Assembly: GCA_020638905.1 (NCBI GenBank)
Contig: JACKHP010000017.1
Coordinates: forward strand, 20,347-84,346
Direction: 5' to 3'
DNA: 64,000 bases
Source of the DNA: Planctomycetota bacterium
GTDB lineage: Bacteria; Planctomycetota; B15-G4
The stretch's first letter is position 1, and each line of letters starts with the position of its first letter. The translations under genes and the position numbers were made by a program. A model generated the notes under the pieces. The model saw only the letters and a list, made by a program, of their open reading frames with translations, did no database searches and had not been told where the DNA came from. Shown here piece by piece: positions 28,644-38,163 of this stretch.

Positions 28644-31625
28644 TCAGGGACCGGTCGCGGCCTGCAGCTCCGCGAAGCCCGCGGCGACGGCGGCCCGCGC
28701 GTCCTCGTCGAGGGACGCATCGGCGGCCAGCGCGGCGAGGCACGCCTCGCTCTCGTCGGCCACGCGCCGGCGCTGCCCGTCGTCGCTCCCGGCGTCCTCG
28801 AGCAGCCGCCGCAGGACGTCCCGCGCGCCGGCCCAATCGGACAGATCGCGCCGCATGCGCACGAGGCGCAGCAGCTCGGTCCGCACCTGCCCGCGCCAGG
28901 TCGTCTGGCCGGGCAGCCGCGCGAGGGCGATGTCGAGTTCGCCGACTCCGCGTGCGAGAGCGTCCTCGGCCTCGGCGCGGCGGCCCAGCGCCCAGAGCGA
29001 CTCGCCGTGGTTCGCGAGGGAGACCGCCAGCCGCGCGTGCAACTCGGCCAGCTCGGGCTGGGCCTCGACGCTGCGCGCGAGCTGCTCGACCGCCTCGCGG
29101 TAGTACGGTTCGGCGTCGGCGATGCGTCCCCCGCGCTGCAGCATCACGCCGAGTCCGTTCGAGGCCAGGCCGAGCTGCGAGCGGTAGACCGCGTTCTCGG
29201 GGAAGTCGTCGACCAGCCGGCGCATGCCCAGCAGCGCGTCGGCCTGCAGCTCGGCCGCCTCGTCGATGCGTCCCGCGGCACTCAGCAGGTTGCCCAGGTT
29301 GAGCCGCGTGCCGGCCAGCTCGAAGCGCACGGTCTGGTCGTCGGGCACGCGTTCGAGCAGCGACGCGTAACGCGCGACGGACGCGAGGTACGCACGCTCG
29401 GCCTCGTCGGTGCGCCCCATCGATCGCAGCAGCGTCGCCATGTTGTTGCCCAGGTACGCGAGGCGGCGCCCGGACTCGGCGTCGTCGGGGACGTCGACGA
29501 GCACCTCTTCGAGACGCGCGACGGCCGAGGCCATGGCGGCCAGCGCGTCGTCGGCCCGTCCCTCGGCGGCGTAGCCCGACGCCGTGAGGCTGTCGAGCGA
29601 CGCGAGTCCGCTGCGTGCGGTCAACGACCCGGGCTCGAGGCGCAGGTGCTCCTCGAAGAGCCGGCGCGCCTCCGACGCGGCAGCACGAGACTCCTCGGCG
29701 TGCCCGAGCTGGCGCTCGAAGTACGCGATGCCTTCCTGCACCTCGCCCAGTTCCGAGAGCAGCGGGCCGTCGTCCGGACGCGCGGCCACCAGGACGCCGA
29801 AGAGCGACAGCGCCTCGTCGTACGCCGCGCGCGCGCGCGACGGATCGGAGACCTGCACCGCGAGGGTGCCGATGCGGCCGGCCGCGCGCGCCGCGGCGTG
29901 CACGAGGTCCGGATCGTCATCGTGCCCGGAGAGCATGTCACGGTACGACGCCAGCGCCTCGTCGAGCAGCGCGGCTCGCACCTCGCCGAGTCCCGGCGCG
30001 TCGGCCAGGGACGTGTCGGCCACGCGCGTGAGCATCACGTCGACCGCAGACATGGCGCGCGTGAGGTCGCGCCGCGCCGCGTCGCGTTCGCGCGTGGTCT
30101 GCTCGAGCGCGTCGGCCTGGATGCGTCGGATGCGCTGCTGCGAGAGGCCCCAGGTGAGCGGCCCGCCGACCAGCAGCAGCGCGCCCATGACGAGCGCCGT
30201 GCTGCCGGCCGGGTGCCGCTGCACGAAGCGCCGCACGCGCAGCAGCAGGCCGGGACGGCGCGCCTCCACCGGGCGCAGCTCGAGCACGTTCGAGACGTCG
30301 TCGGCGAAGGCGGCGGCGCTCGCGTAGCGGCGTTCGCGGTCGCGGTCGAGGGCGTGCAGGCAGACCGTCTCGGCGTCGCGCGGCAGCGCCGCGTTGAACG
30401 TGCGCGGCGAGGGCGGCTCGCCCGACAGGATGGCGTGGCGCAGTCGCTGCTCGTCGCCGTCGGGGAAGGGCGTGCGCAGCGTGAGCAGCTCGTAGAGCGT
30501 GACGCCGAGGGAGTAGACGTCGGTGCGCGCGTCGAGATCGGGCTGCGCGCGCACCTGCTCGGGGGACATGTAGGCCAGCGATCCGAGCTGGCTGCCGCTG
30601 CGCGTGATGCGGCTGCTGCCCTCGGCCGCCGCCAGCCCGAAGTCGAACAGCAGCACTCGCCCGTCGGGCGTGAGCATCAGGTTGCTGGGCTTCACGTCGC
30701 GGTGCAGCACCCCGCGCTCGTGTGCGTGGGACAGCGCCAGCGCCGCCTGCCGGACGAGACGCAGGCAGGCCGCCGTCCATGTACCGGCGAAGACTCGCGA
30801 GCCCGAGTGCCCGCCGCTCCCACTCGCCCGACGACCGCGAGGAATGCGCGCGGCCGGGATGGTGTCGCGCGCGGGTGCGGTTTCGGTTTCGGCTTCGGCT
30901 TCGGCTTCGGCTTCGGCTTCGGCTTCGATCTCCGACCCGACGCCTGCTTCGCTTCGGGCGCCGTGCTCCGACGCCCTGTGCTCGACGTCTCGGAGCTCTT
31001 CGTCGCGTGCGGCGATCTGCACGACGGCGTCGTGCAGGTCGCGCCCCGTCAGCTCGGACGGATCGCGTCCGCGCAGCTCGGCCAGCACCTCGGCGAGCGT
31101 GGCGCCCTGCACGAACTCCATCGCGAAGAAGGGCACGCCGCCCTCGTCACCCACCGTGAACACCGGCACGATGCCGGGGTGCTGCAGACGCGCCACCGCC
31201 TCGGCCTCGCGCGCGAAGCGTTCGCGCGCCCCGGCGAAGAAGAGCAGCTCGGGCCGCACCATCTTGAGCGCCACGAGGCGGCCCAACGACGTCTGCTCGG
31301 CGAGGTGCACGACGCCCATCCCGCCGCCGCCGAGGCGCCGCAGCAGCCGGAAGTCTCCCAGCCGGTCGGGCACCTCGGACGCCGGCGGTGCGCCGGCGGT
31401 GTCGAGCAGACCCGCGCCGGCCAGCAGGGTCAGCCGCGCGCGGATCGCCGGCCCGTCGTCGGGGTGCGCGGCGCAGATCGCGTCGACCGCCGACGTCTCG
31501 CCGTCCTGCAACCGGACGAGGCACTCCTCGACGAGCGCGCGCACGCGAGCGCGCGCGTCGGCACGTGCATCCGCCGGACGATCGGCCGGGTCACTCGCGA
31601 CGTCGGGTCCGTCCGGTCCTTCCAT
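28644..31625 (-). CDS. Ser/Thr protein kinase (PknB type) with C-terminal TPR region
   Basis: 993 residues. The N-terminal region (about 1-88) is helical and typical of planctomycete kinases. The kinase domain has glycine loop LGGGGMGVVH (98-107), Lys121 in VALKMV, catalytic HRDVKPSN (308-315) and DFG (328-330), then APE-like SPEQ. An insert of nearly 100 residues (about 184-280) between the hinge and the catalytic loop contains six Glu-Ala and two Glu-Thr repeats. A transmembrane helix follows near 480-505 (TALVMGALLLVGGPLTW), then about 450 residues of TPR-like helical pairs (RTDEAERAYLASVARY, RIADAEPYYREAVEQL, RRAEAEDALARGV). The kinase faces the cytoplasm with sensor repeats outside. It is divergent from the ECF sigma gene. 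Confidence 0.92.
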   Translation of the reverse strand: MEGPDGPDVASDPADRPADARADARARVRALVEECLVRLQDGETSAVDAICAAHPDDGPAIRARLTLLAGAGLLDTAGAPPASEVPDRLGDFRLLRRLGGGGMGVVHLAEQTSLGRLVALKMVRPELLFFAGARERFAREAEAVARLQHPGIVPVFTVGDEGGVPFFAMEFVQGATLAEVLAELRGRDPSELTGRDLHDAVVQIAARDEELRDVEHRASEHGARSEAGVGSEIEAEAEAEAEAEAETETAPARDTIPAARIPRGRRASGSGGHSGSRVFAGTWTAACLRLVRQAALALSHAHERGVLHRDVKPSNLMLTPDGRVLLFDFGLAAAEGSSRITRSGSQLGSLAYMSPEQVRAQPDLDARTDVYSLGVTLYELLTLRTPFPDGDEQRLRHAILSGEPPSPRTFNAALPRDAETVCLHALDRDRERRYASAAAFADDVSNVLELRPVEARRPGLLLRVRRFVQRHPAGSTALVMGALLLVGGPLTWGLSQQRIRRIQADALEQTTRERDAARRDLTRAMSAVDVMLTRVADTSLADAPGLGEVRAALLDEALASYRDMLSGHDDDPDLVHAAARAAGRIGTLAVQVSDPSRARAAYDEALSLFGVLVAARPDDGPLLSELGEVQEGIAYFERQLGHAEESRAAASEARRLFEEHLRLEPGSLTARSGLASLDSLTASGYAAEGRADDALAAMASAVARLEEVLVDVPDDAESGRRLAYLGNNMATLLRSMGRTDEAERAYLASVARYASLLERVPDDQTVRFELAGTRLNLGNLLSAAGRIDEAAELQADALLGMRRLVDDFPENAVYRSQLGLASNGLGVMLQRGGRIADAEPYYREAVEQLARSVEAQPELAELHARLAVSLANHGESLWALGRRAEAEDALARGVGELDIALARLPGQTTWRGQVRTELLRLVRMRRDLSDWAGARDVLRRLLEDAGSDDGQRRRVADESEACLAALAADASLDEDARAAVAAGFAELQAATGP
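30879..30926 (-). repeat. GAAGCC/GAAACC hexanucleotide repeat inside the kinase domain, coding for Glu-Ala and Glu-Thr
   Basis: On the coding strand six GAAGCC units are followed by two GAAACC units, giving Glu-Ala x6 then Glu-Thr x2 within the kinase-domain insert. It is the third array of this unit in the window, again in the same phase and orientation relative to its gene. Confidence 0.94.
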
Positions 31626-31742
31626 CGCGGGACCGCCCCCGGGGAAGCCTGCCCTGCCCGCGACGCCGATGCGCCCGAGCCGGCGCGGAGTCTACACCGG
31701 CGGCGGCTTCGGCGCGGTCCGGCGGTGGTACGATCCGCGGCC

Positions 31743-32351
31743 ATGGGCGACGAGAGCCGCATCCTGGTGGAGCGCGCCGCGGGCGGGGACCGCGCGGCCC
31801 TCGACGCGCTCCTCGAGCGGCACCTGCCGGGGCTGCGCGCGTACCTGCGGCTGCGCTCGGGGCCCGTCCTGCGCGCCAAGGAGTCGTGCAGCGACCTGGC
31901 GCAGTCGGTCTGCCGCGACGTGCTCGAGAACCTCGACACGTTCCGCTTCCCGGGCGAGGCCGCCTTCCGCGCGTGGCTCTACACCACGGCGATGCGCAAG
32001 GTCGCCGACCGCGCCGAGTACTGGCGCGCCGCCAAGCGCGACGCGCAGCGCGAGGCGCTCCCCGAGAGCCAGCGCAACACGCACAGCGAGTCCGACGAGC
32101 TGCGCCTGCTCGACTGCTACCGCGAACTCTGCACGCCCAGTCAGCACGCCATGGGACGCGAGGCCCTCGAGCGCATCGAGCGCGGCTTCGAGCGCCTGCC
32201 CGACGACTACCGCGAGGTGATCGTGCTGGCGCGTCTCGCCGGCATGTCCCGCAAGGAGATCGCCGAACAGATGGGACGCACCGAGGCCGCGATCAGGAAC
32301 CTGCTGCCGCGCGCGCTCGCGCAGCTCGCCGACGAGCTGGCGGAGGTCTAG
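31743..32351 (+). CDS. ECF-family RNA polymerase sigma factor
   Basis: 202 residues. The sigma2 region contains ALLERHLPGLRAYLRLR and the -10-binding part SCSDLAQSVCRDVLENLDTF with FRAWLYTTAMRKVADRAEYW. Sigma4 has FERLPDDYREVIVLARLAGM and the helix-turn-helix SRKEIAEQMGRTEAAIRNLLPRALAQL. It belongs to the planctomycete ECF type usually encoded beside large Ser/Thr kinases, as here (117 bp divergent gap), so phosphorylation by the kinase may control it. This is inferred from position. The ATG at 31743 has no strong Shine-Dalgarno; a TACGAT element 8 bp before it could be a -10 giving a very short leader. No anti-sigma gene is adjacent. Confidence 0.92.
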   Translation: MGDESRILVERAAGGDRAALDALLERHLPGLRAYLRLRSGPVLRAKESCSDLAQSVCRDVLENLDTFRFPGEAAFRAWLYTTAMRKVADRAEYWRAAKRDAQREALPESQRNTHSESDELRLLDCYRELCTPSQHAMGREALERIERGFERLPDDYREVIVLARLAGMSRKEIAEQMGRTEAAIRNLLPRALAQLADELAEV

Positions 32352-32395
32352 GCGGGCGCGCGGAGGCGTGCCGCCGGCCACCTGTCGAGGCCCCC

Positions 32396-33553
32396 ATGCA
32401 AGACGATCCCACGCCCTTCGCGCCGCTGCCGTTCGACGCCGCGCCCGACGCGTACGAGCGCCTCGCGCGACGCCTCGTCGACGGTCACCGCGCCGGAGAT
32501 GCCGCGGCGCTCGAGGCCGTCCGCCGCTGGCTCCCGCGCTTCCGCACCGAGGGCGCGCCGTGGCTGCCGCGGGACGTCCCGCCCGACGCGATCGCGCGCA
32601 CGCCGTTCGAACTCGACGACGCGCGCATGACCGTCGCACGCGCGCACGACTTCGCCGACCAGGACGCGCTCGTCGCGTGGGTGCGCGCCGTCGCGGACGG
32701 CGGCGCCGTGGCGCGCTTCGAACGGGCGGTCGAGTCCGTCGTGTCCGGCGGGCTCGCGACCCTGTGCGCGCTGCTCGCGCGAGATCCCGAATTGGTGCGC
32801 GCGCGCTCGACGCGCCGCACGCCGTTCGATCCCCCGGTGCACGGCGCGACGCTGCTGCACTACGTCGCGGCGAACGGCGTCGAGGGACAGCGCCAGCGCG
32901 TCCCGGCCAACGCCGTGGAGATCGCGCGCACGCTGCTCGAGGCCGGCGCCGAGGTCGACGCCCTGGCCGACTTGTACGGCTGCCGCTGCGCGACGCTCGG
33001 CCTGCTCGTCTCGAGCAGCCATCCCGCCGACGCGGGACTCGACGTCGCGCTCACGGAACTGCTGCTCGACCAGGGCGCGGCGATCGAGGGCTGCGGCGAA
33101 TCGTGGGGCACCCCGCTGCGCGGCGCGCTGCTCTTCGGCCAGACCCGGGTCGCGGCGACGCTCGCCCGTCGCGGCGCGCGTCTCGACCTCGTCTCGGCCG
33201 CGGGACTGGGACGCGCCGACGACGTCGCGCAGAGGCTCGGCGCGTCCGACGCGCTCGCGCGCCACCTCGCGCTGGCCCTCGCGGCGCAGCTCGGCCACGC
33301 CGACGTCGTGCGCCTGCTGCTCGACGCCGGCGAAGATCCCGATCGCTACAACCCGCCGGGCGGCCACGCCCACACGACGCCGCTGCACCAGGCGGCGCTC
33401 AACGGGCACCGCGACGTCGTCGAGCTGCTCGTGCGTCGCGGCGCGCGTCTCGACCTCCGCGACACGATCTACGACGGCACGCCGCTCGACTGGGCGCGGC
33501 ACGCAGGACGCGACGAGATCGCGGCGCTGATGCGCGCGGGTGGCGCCGAGTAG
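32396..33553 (+). CDS. ankyrin-repeat protein
   Basis: 385 residues, no signal peptide. The first 130 residues have no family I recognise. Ankyrin repeats follow: GATLLHYVAANGVEGQRQ, EIARTLLEAGAEVDALAD, ALTELLLDQGAAIEGCGESW, GTPLRGALLFGQTRVAATL and GARLDLVSAAGLGRADDV. The clearest ones are at the C-terminus (HTTPLHQAALNGHRDVVELL, DGTPLDWARHAGRDEIAALM). It is a protein-binding scaffold, partner unknown. It starts 45 bp after the sigma factor on the same strand, so it may be co-transcribed and belong to the same signalling unit. Confidence 0.87.
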   Translation: MQDDPTPFAPLPFDAAPDAYERLARRLVDGHRAGDAAALEAVRRWLPRFRTEGAPWLPRDVPPDAIARTPFELDDARMTVARAHDFADQDALVAWVRAVADGGAVARFERAVESVVSGGLATLCALLARDPELVRARSTRRTPFDPPVHGATLLHYVAANGVEGQRQRVPANAVEIARTLLEAGAEVDALADLYGCRCATLGLLVSSSHPADAGLDVALTELLLDQGAAIEGCGESWGTPLRGALLFGQTRVAATLARRGARLDLVSAAGLGRADDVAQRLGASDALARHLALALAAQLGHADVVRLLLDAGEDPDRYNPPGGHAHTTPLHQAALNGHRDVVELLVRRGARLDLRDTIYDGTPLDWARHAGRDEIAALMRAGGAE

Positions 33554-33647
33554 CGCGGCTCGACTGTCGGTGAGGCACGATCGCGCGCGCGCCGCGAACG
33601 CCGCAGGGGTTCGCCCGCATGGGAAGAGAGTCGTACGAGGTGCGGAC

Positions 33648-34439
33648 TCACGGACCCGTATCGCCCTCGTCGACCTCGGAATCGTCGTCGGGGCGCGTGC
33701 TGGCGAGGATGGATTCCAACTCGTCATGCACGACTCCGGTCGAGCGCGCGGTTACGCCTTCGAGGATCCGGCGCACGTCGGCGTGCTGCCGGGCGTTCGA
33801 TTCGAGGGACCAGCGTGCCGCCTGGCGCACGGTTCGGAGATCGACGTCGACCTCGTCACCCAGGGGGATCGTGAGCGCGGTCGTGAGGCGCTCGACGAAC
33901 ACGGCACGTCCCCCGGCAAAGTAGCTGGCCCAGAGCATGTCGAGGACTTCGGGACCGGCGATCTCCATCTCCTGGAGGGGCGTGGGCTTCCGGTCGAGGT
34001 ACTTTCGCAATGCCGCGCGGTTCACGGACGTCTCCGAGTCCATCGCCCCCTCGAGGACGGAAGCGGACACGGGGACCTGCGACCACCATGTGGCGATGTA
34101 GACGTAGTGCCGTTCATCCTCGGCGAGCGTGGCTGCGCCGCTCACCCACTCCGCGACGCGATCCGGATACTGCCGGAAGACCTCTGCGAGGAACGCCGTG
34201 TCCAAGGCGCCGTTCTTCTTCCAGGATCCCTGGCGACTCATCTCCTCGATGACGAAGGCCACGCGATCGGGATCGGGCGACGCGTGGAAGGTGGTCATCC
34301 AGCGTGAGAGGTCGAACGCCTTCTCTGCGACGGATTCGACCGCGGGATTCTCGCTTCCGGTCGCCTCCTGTCCGGCGATCGGTGTGATGCAGCATGCAAG
34401 ACCAAAGACCAGGGCGAGCGCGCGTGGTCGGTGTGTCAT
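33648..34439 (-). CDS. exported protein of unknown function
   Basis: 263 residues with a signal peptide (ALALVFGLACCITPIAGQ). The mature part is all helical: AFDLSRWMTTFHASPDPDRV, a Trp/Lys/Asn stretch SRQGSWKKNGALDTAFLAEV, YIATWWSQVPVS and MLWASYFAGGRAVFVERL, ending with an acidic tail. The even spacing of helices suggests a HEAT-like or alpha-solenoid fold. Base composition is visibly less GC-rich than its neighbours, which may mean recent acquisition. No function can be assigned. It is flanked by genes that are not obviously related. Confidence 0.75.
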   Translation of the reverse strand: MTHRPRALALVFGLACCITPIAGQEATGSENPAVESVAEKAFDLSRWMTTFHASPDPDRVAFVIEEMSRQGSWKKNGALDTAFLAEVFRQYPDRVAEWVSGAATLAEDERHYVYIATWWSQVPVSASVLEGAMDSETSVNRAALRKYLDRKPTPLQEMEIAGPEVLDMLWASYFAGGRAVFVERLTTALTIPLGDEVDVDLRTVRQAARWSLESNARQHADVRRILEGVTARSTGVVHDELESILASTRPDDDSEVDEGDTGP

Positions 34440-34645
34440 GTCGGGTCCCCCGGGTCGCGGGCCAGCGCGGCTTGCCTCCCGGTGGGAGTGCTCACCCGGG
34501 CCGTTCGACCCCGGATCATACTCACCCGACGCGCGCCGAAATCTCGGACATCAGGCCGTGAGCATGGACGAAGGACGTCGGCGCGTGTGCCGCGACGTCT
34601 CGGTGTGGGGTCCGCGTTCGCGCTCGAGCACGTCCCGCCCCGCTC

Positions 34646-36211
34646 TCAGGCCCCCTTCACCGCCCGCTTGGTGAAGAACCGCTGCTTCAGGATCTGCAGG
34701 AAGCTGTCGAGCTTGCTGTCCTCGTTGCCCTTGAGGAAGTTGCTGAACAGCCTCCACAGGCGCTTCGGGTTGAGCAGCACGGCGCGCAGGTAGAACGCGA
34801 ACACGATGCGGTAGCGCCAGAGCGTGAGCTGCTTGGCCGACATCGTCTGGCTGAAGTTGCGGCCCTCGGTGAGCCAGCGGTCGTGGACGAAGATCGGCGC
34901 CATCATCGTCTCTTCGTTGAGCTCGACCTTGCCGATGGCCTGCAGCTCCCTGAAGAACTGCGTGCCGGGGATGGGGAAGAAGAAGCCCACGGCGACGTCG
35001 TCGATGCCCGACTTCGCGAGGCGCTTGGCCCACTGCAAGGTGGCCTTCATGTCCTCGGGGCGGTCGCCGGGGAAGCCGAGCACGAAGAAGCAGCTCGCGT
35101 TGAGCTTGTTCTTGACGGCCGCCTCGACGGCGCTGAACAGGCTCTCTTCCTTCATCTGCTTCTTGACCTTGAGGCGCACGGCCTCGCTGCCGCTCTCGGG
35201 CGCGAAGTTGAGCGACCAGCCGCCCGACTTGAAGAGCAGGCTCGCGACCTCGTCGTCGACGACCTCGCAGCGCGTGCCCGAGGGGAGCTGCCACGAGATG
35301 TCGAGCTTGCGCGCGATGATCTCGTTGCAGAAGTCGATGATCCAGTCGCGCTTCAAGATCGCGGTCAGGTCGTGGAACGGGAAGTTGCGCGCGTTGTACT
35401 TCTCGACGTACGACTCGATCTCGTCGGCGACGAGCTTCGGGTCGCGCGCGATCCACTTGGTCGTCCACATGTTGGGGGACGAGCAGTACGCGCAGCGGTA
35501 CGGACAGCCGCGCGTGGCCAGGATCGGCACCGTGATGCCCTTGCGGATGCCGGAGACGAAACGGTTCTCGTCGTACGTGAGCACCTGGAACAGGTCCCAC
35601 GCCGGCAGCGGGATGCCGTCGACGTCGCGCACGCGGTCGCGGCGCGGCTCGATCTGCGCGGCGCCCTCGGCGTCGCGGTACGCCACGCCCGGGCACTCGT
35701 GCGCCCAGACGCGCACCTGGTCGGTCACGCCGCGCGCTCCACCCGCCTCGAGGTGCTCGGCGTAGCGCCGCAGGACGTCGACGATCGTCTCCTCGCCCTC
35801 GCCCATCGCGACGAGGTCGAGCTTCGACTCGGAGAGCGAGAGCTCGGGCAGCCCGGTGAAGTGCTCGCCGCCGCCGATCACGAGCACGTCGGGACGCGCG
35901 TCCTTGATCGCGTCGACGAGGCGCCGGCAGTGGCGCCACTGGTACGTGAACATCTCGCTCACGCCCACGACGTCGAGCTCGTCGGGCAGGCGCGCGACGA
36001 TCTCCTCGATCGAGAGGCCCAGCACGGCCACCCGTCCCTCGCGCATGACGCGGTCGGGCGCCTCGCCGACGGCGTCGATGACCGTCACCTCGTGACCCGC
36101 GTTGCGCGCCGAGGCCGCCACGAAGGCCAGGCCGAGCGGCAACGACGGACGCAGCGCGGTGAGTGCCGTCGGGTTCAGGAAGGCCGGCGGGTGGATCAGG
36201 GTGACGCGCAT
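34646..36211 (-). CDS. B12-binding domain radical SAM protein
   Basis: 521 residues. The N-terminal cobalamin-binding-like Rossmann domain starts MRVTLIHPPAF and includes GLAFVAASARNAGHEVTVID and VLVIGGGEHFTG. The radical SAM domain has the cluster motif RGCPYRCAYCSS (C-x3-C-x2-C) with GRXXPIP-like elements further on (PESGSEAVRLKV, FVLGFPGDRPEDM, FFFPIPGTQFF). The C-terminal 100 residues are helical (FYLRAVLLNPKRLWRLFSNF). Members of this class methylate or rearrange lipids, cofactors and natural products; the substrate is not predictable. ATG at 36209-36211 starts at the beginning of the conserved domain. It stands alone and is divergent from serA. Confidence 0.9.
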   Translation of the reverse strand: MRVTLIHPPAFLNPTALTALRPSLPLGLAFVAASARNAGHEVTVIDAVGEAPDRVMREGRVAVLGLSIEEIVARLPDELDVVGVSEMFTYQWRHCRRLVDAIKDARPDVLVIGGGEHFTGLPELSLSESKLDLVAMGEGEETIVDVLRRYAEHLEAGGARGVTDQVRVWAHECPGVAYRDAEGAAQIEPRRDRVRDVDGIPLPAWDLFQVLTYDENRFVSGIRKGITVPILATRGCPYRCAYCSSPNMWTTKWIARDPKLVADEIESYVEKYNARNFPFHDLTAILKRDWIIDFCNEIIARKLDISWQLPSGTRCEVVDDEVASLLFKSGGWSLNFAPESGSEAVRLKVKKQMKEESLFSAVEAAVKNKLNASCFFVLGFPGDRPEDMKATLQWAKRLAKSGIDDVAVGFFFPIPGTQFFRELQAIGKVELNEETMMAPIFVHDRWLTEGRNFSQTMSAKQLTLWRYRIVFAFYLRAVLLNPKRLWRLFSNFLKGNEDSKLDSFLQILKQRFFTKRAVKGA

Positions 36212-36497
36212 GGGGGGGCTCTGCCGGACTGCGGACTGCGGGGGGGATGCCAGTCTATCCGCACCCTCTCCATCCCGCCATTCGGCTCGCGGAGGGCCCG
36301 GGCTGGGACGTTTCCGCCCGCGACCCGATTCTGCCCGCGCAGCGCTCGGATCGCGGCCGCGCGCGGCGGCGCGCCCGCGCGCGTACGCCGTGTTCCGGCC
36401 TGCCGCCCGGGGGGTCGGGTGTGCGACCCTGGACCCGTTCGCATCGCGGCGGCGAGACGCCGCACCGTCCATCGAGAGCCCCGAGGAGTTGCCACCG

Positions 36498-38120
36498 ATG
36501 TCCTCCACCGTCGCGCCGTCGCCGTCCACTCGCACACCCGTGGTGCTCGTCGCGGACAAGCTCGATCCGGCGGGCGTCGAGATCCTGAAGAGCGCGGGCG
36601 TGACCGTGATCGTGCGACCCGGCCTCTCGCCGGACGAGCTGCGCGAGGCCGCGCGCGACGTCGACGGCATCCTCGTGCGCAGCGCGGCCAAGATCACGGC
36701 CGAGATCATCGACGGCGCGCACAAGCTGCGCGCCATCGGACGCGCCGGCATCGGCGTCGACAACATCGACGTGGGCTTCGCCAGCCAGCGCGGCGTGCTC
36801 GTGATGAACACGCCGCTCGCGAACGCGACCACCACCGCCGAGCTGGCCATCGCGCACATGTTCGGGATGGCGCGCCATCTGCAGCGCGCCCAGGCCTCGA
36901 TGCGCGCAGGCAAGTGGGAGAAGTCGGCCTTCGTCGGCCGCGAGATCACCGGCAAGACGCTGGCCGTGATCGGCCTGGGCAAGATCGGACGCATCGTCGC
37001 CGACCGCGCCCTCGGCCTGCGCATGCACGTGATCGCCTTCGACCCGTTCCTGACCGGCGCGTCGCCGGTCGACGGCGTCGAGCTCGTGACGCTCGACGAG
37101 GCCCTGGCGCGCGCCGACTTCGTGACCGTGCACGTGCCCAAGAGCAAGGAGACCGCCGGCCTGCTGGGACGCGCCGCGTTCGCGAAGATGAAGCGCGGCA
37201 GCTACCTCGTGAACTGCGCCCGCGGCGGCGTCGTGGTCGAGGACGACCTGCTGGCCGCGCTGGCCGACGGCACCCTCGCCGGCGCCGCGCTCGACGTCTT
37301 CTCGTCCGAGCCGCTGGCCGAGGACAGCCCCCTGCGGCAGGTCGAGAACCTCATGCTCACGCCGCACCTGGGCGCGTCGTCGGCCGAGGCCCAGGAGCGC
37401 GTCTCGACCGAGATCGCCGCGCAGATGGTCGACTACCTGCAGAAGGGCGAGGCGCGTTGCGCCGTGAACGCCCCCGCGGTGAAGGCCGAAGACCTGGCCG
37501 TGCTGCGCCCCTACATGCACCTCGGACGGCGCTCGGGACTCATCCTGGCGCAGGTCGTCGACGACCCGATCGTGCGCGTCGAGATCGCCTTCCGCGGACA
37601 GCTCGCGGCGCGCGACACGGCGCCGGTGCGCGTGTCGGTCGTCGCGGGACTGCTCTCGCCGTCCCTCGACGCGCCGGTGACCGAGGTGAACGCCGAGGCG
37701 CTGGCCACCGAGCGCGGGCTCAAGATCCTCGAGGAGCACGACAAGGGGACGTCCGAGTACACGTCGCTGCTCGAGGTGAGCGTCACGACGCGCGCCGGCG
37801 CGAAGCACACCGTGGCCGGCACCGTGTTCCGCGCGCGTCCGCGGCTCGTGTCGTTCGACGGCTGCGGCGTCGACTTCGAGCCCGAGGGCGCCCTGCTGCT
37901 CACGCGCCACGACGACGCGCCCGGCGTGCTCGGCCAGGTCGCGACCTTCCTCGGGACGCACGGCATCAACATCGCGAACCTGCACATGGGCGCGCCCAAG
38001 GACGGCGCCACCGCGGCCCTCGCGCTCTACGAGCTCGACGAACGCGTGCCCGACGCCGACCTGCTCGCGCAGCTCGCCGCGCTGCCGCCCATGCGCGAGG
38101 CGCGCGTCGTGCTGCTGTAG
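36498..38120 (+). CDS. serA: D-3-phosphoglycerate dehydrogenase
   Basis: 540 residues, the long type I form. It oxidises 3-phosphoglycerate to 3-phosphohydroxypyruvate, the first step of serine synthesis. Seen are the substrate part VLVADKLDPAGVEIL, ILVRSAAKIT, AIGRAGIGVDNIDV, the NAD site LAVIGLGKIGRIVADR, VTVHVPKSKETAGLL, the Arg-containing LVNCARGGVV, and the catalytic His in LMLTPHLGASS. An intervening ASB domain (about 320-455) and a C-terminal ACT domain (LLLTRHDDAPGVLGQV, GINIANLHMG) follow; the ACT part commonly allows serine feedback. A SerB-like phosphatase (41133) and a SerC-type aminotransferase (47676) lie further along on the same strand but in separate units. Confidence 0.95.
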   Translation: MSSTVAPSPSTRTPVVLVADKLDPAGVEILKSAGVTVIVRPGLSPDELREAARDVDGILVRSAAKITAEIIDGAHKLRAIGRAGIGVDNIDVGFASQRGVLVMNTPLANATTTAELAIAHMFGMARHLQRAQASMRAGKWEKSAFVGREITGKTLAVIGLGKIGRIVADRALGLRMHVIAFDPFLTGASPVDGVELVTLDEALARADFVTVHVPKSKETAGLLGRAAFAKMKRGSYLVNCARGGVVVEDDLLAALADGTLAGAALDVFSSEPLAEDSPLRQVENLMLTPHLGASSAEAQERVSTEIAAQMVDYLQKGEARCAVNAPAVKAEDLAVLRPYMHLGRRSGLILAQVVDDPIVRVEIAFRGQLAARDTAPVRVSVVAGLLSPSLDAPVTEVNAEALATERGLKILEEHDKGTSEYTSLLEVSVTTRAGAKHTVAGTVFRARPRLVSFDGCGVDFEPEGALLLTRHDDAPGVLGQVATFLGTHGINIANLHMGAPKDGATAALALYELDERVPDADLLAQLAALPPMREARVVLL

Positions 38121-38163
38121 GACGAGGCGCGGCCGAGCCACGCCCCTCCGGCGTGCGCCCACG

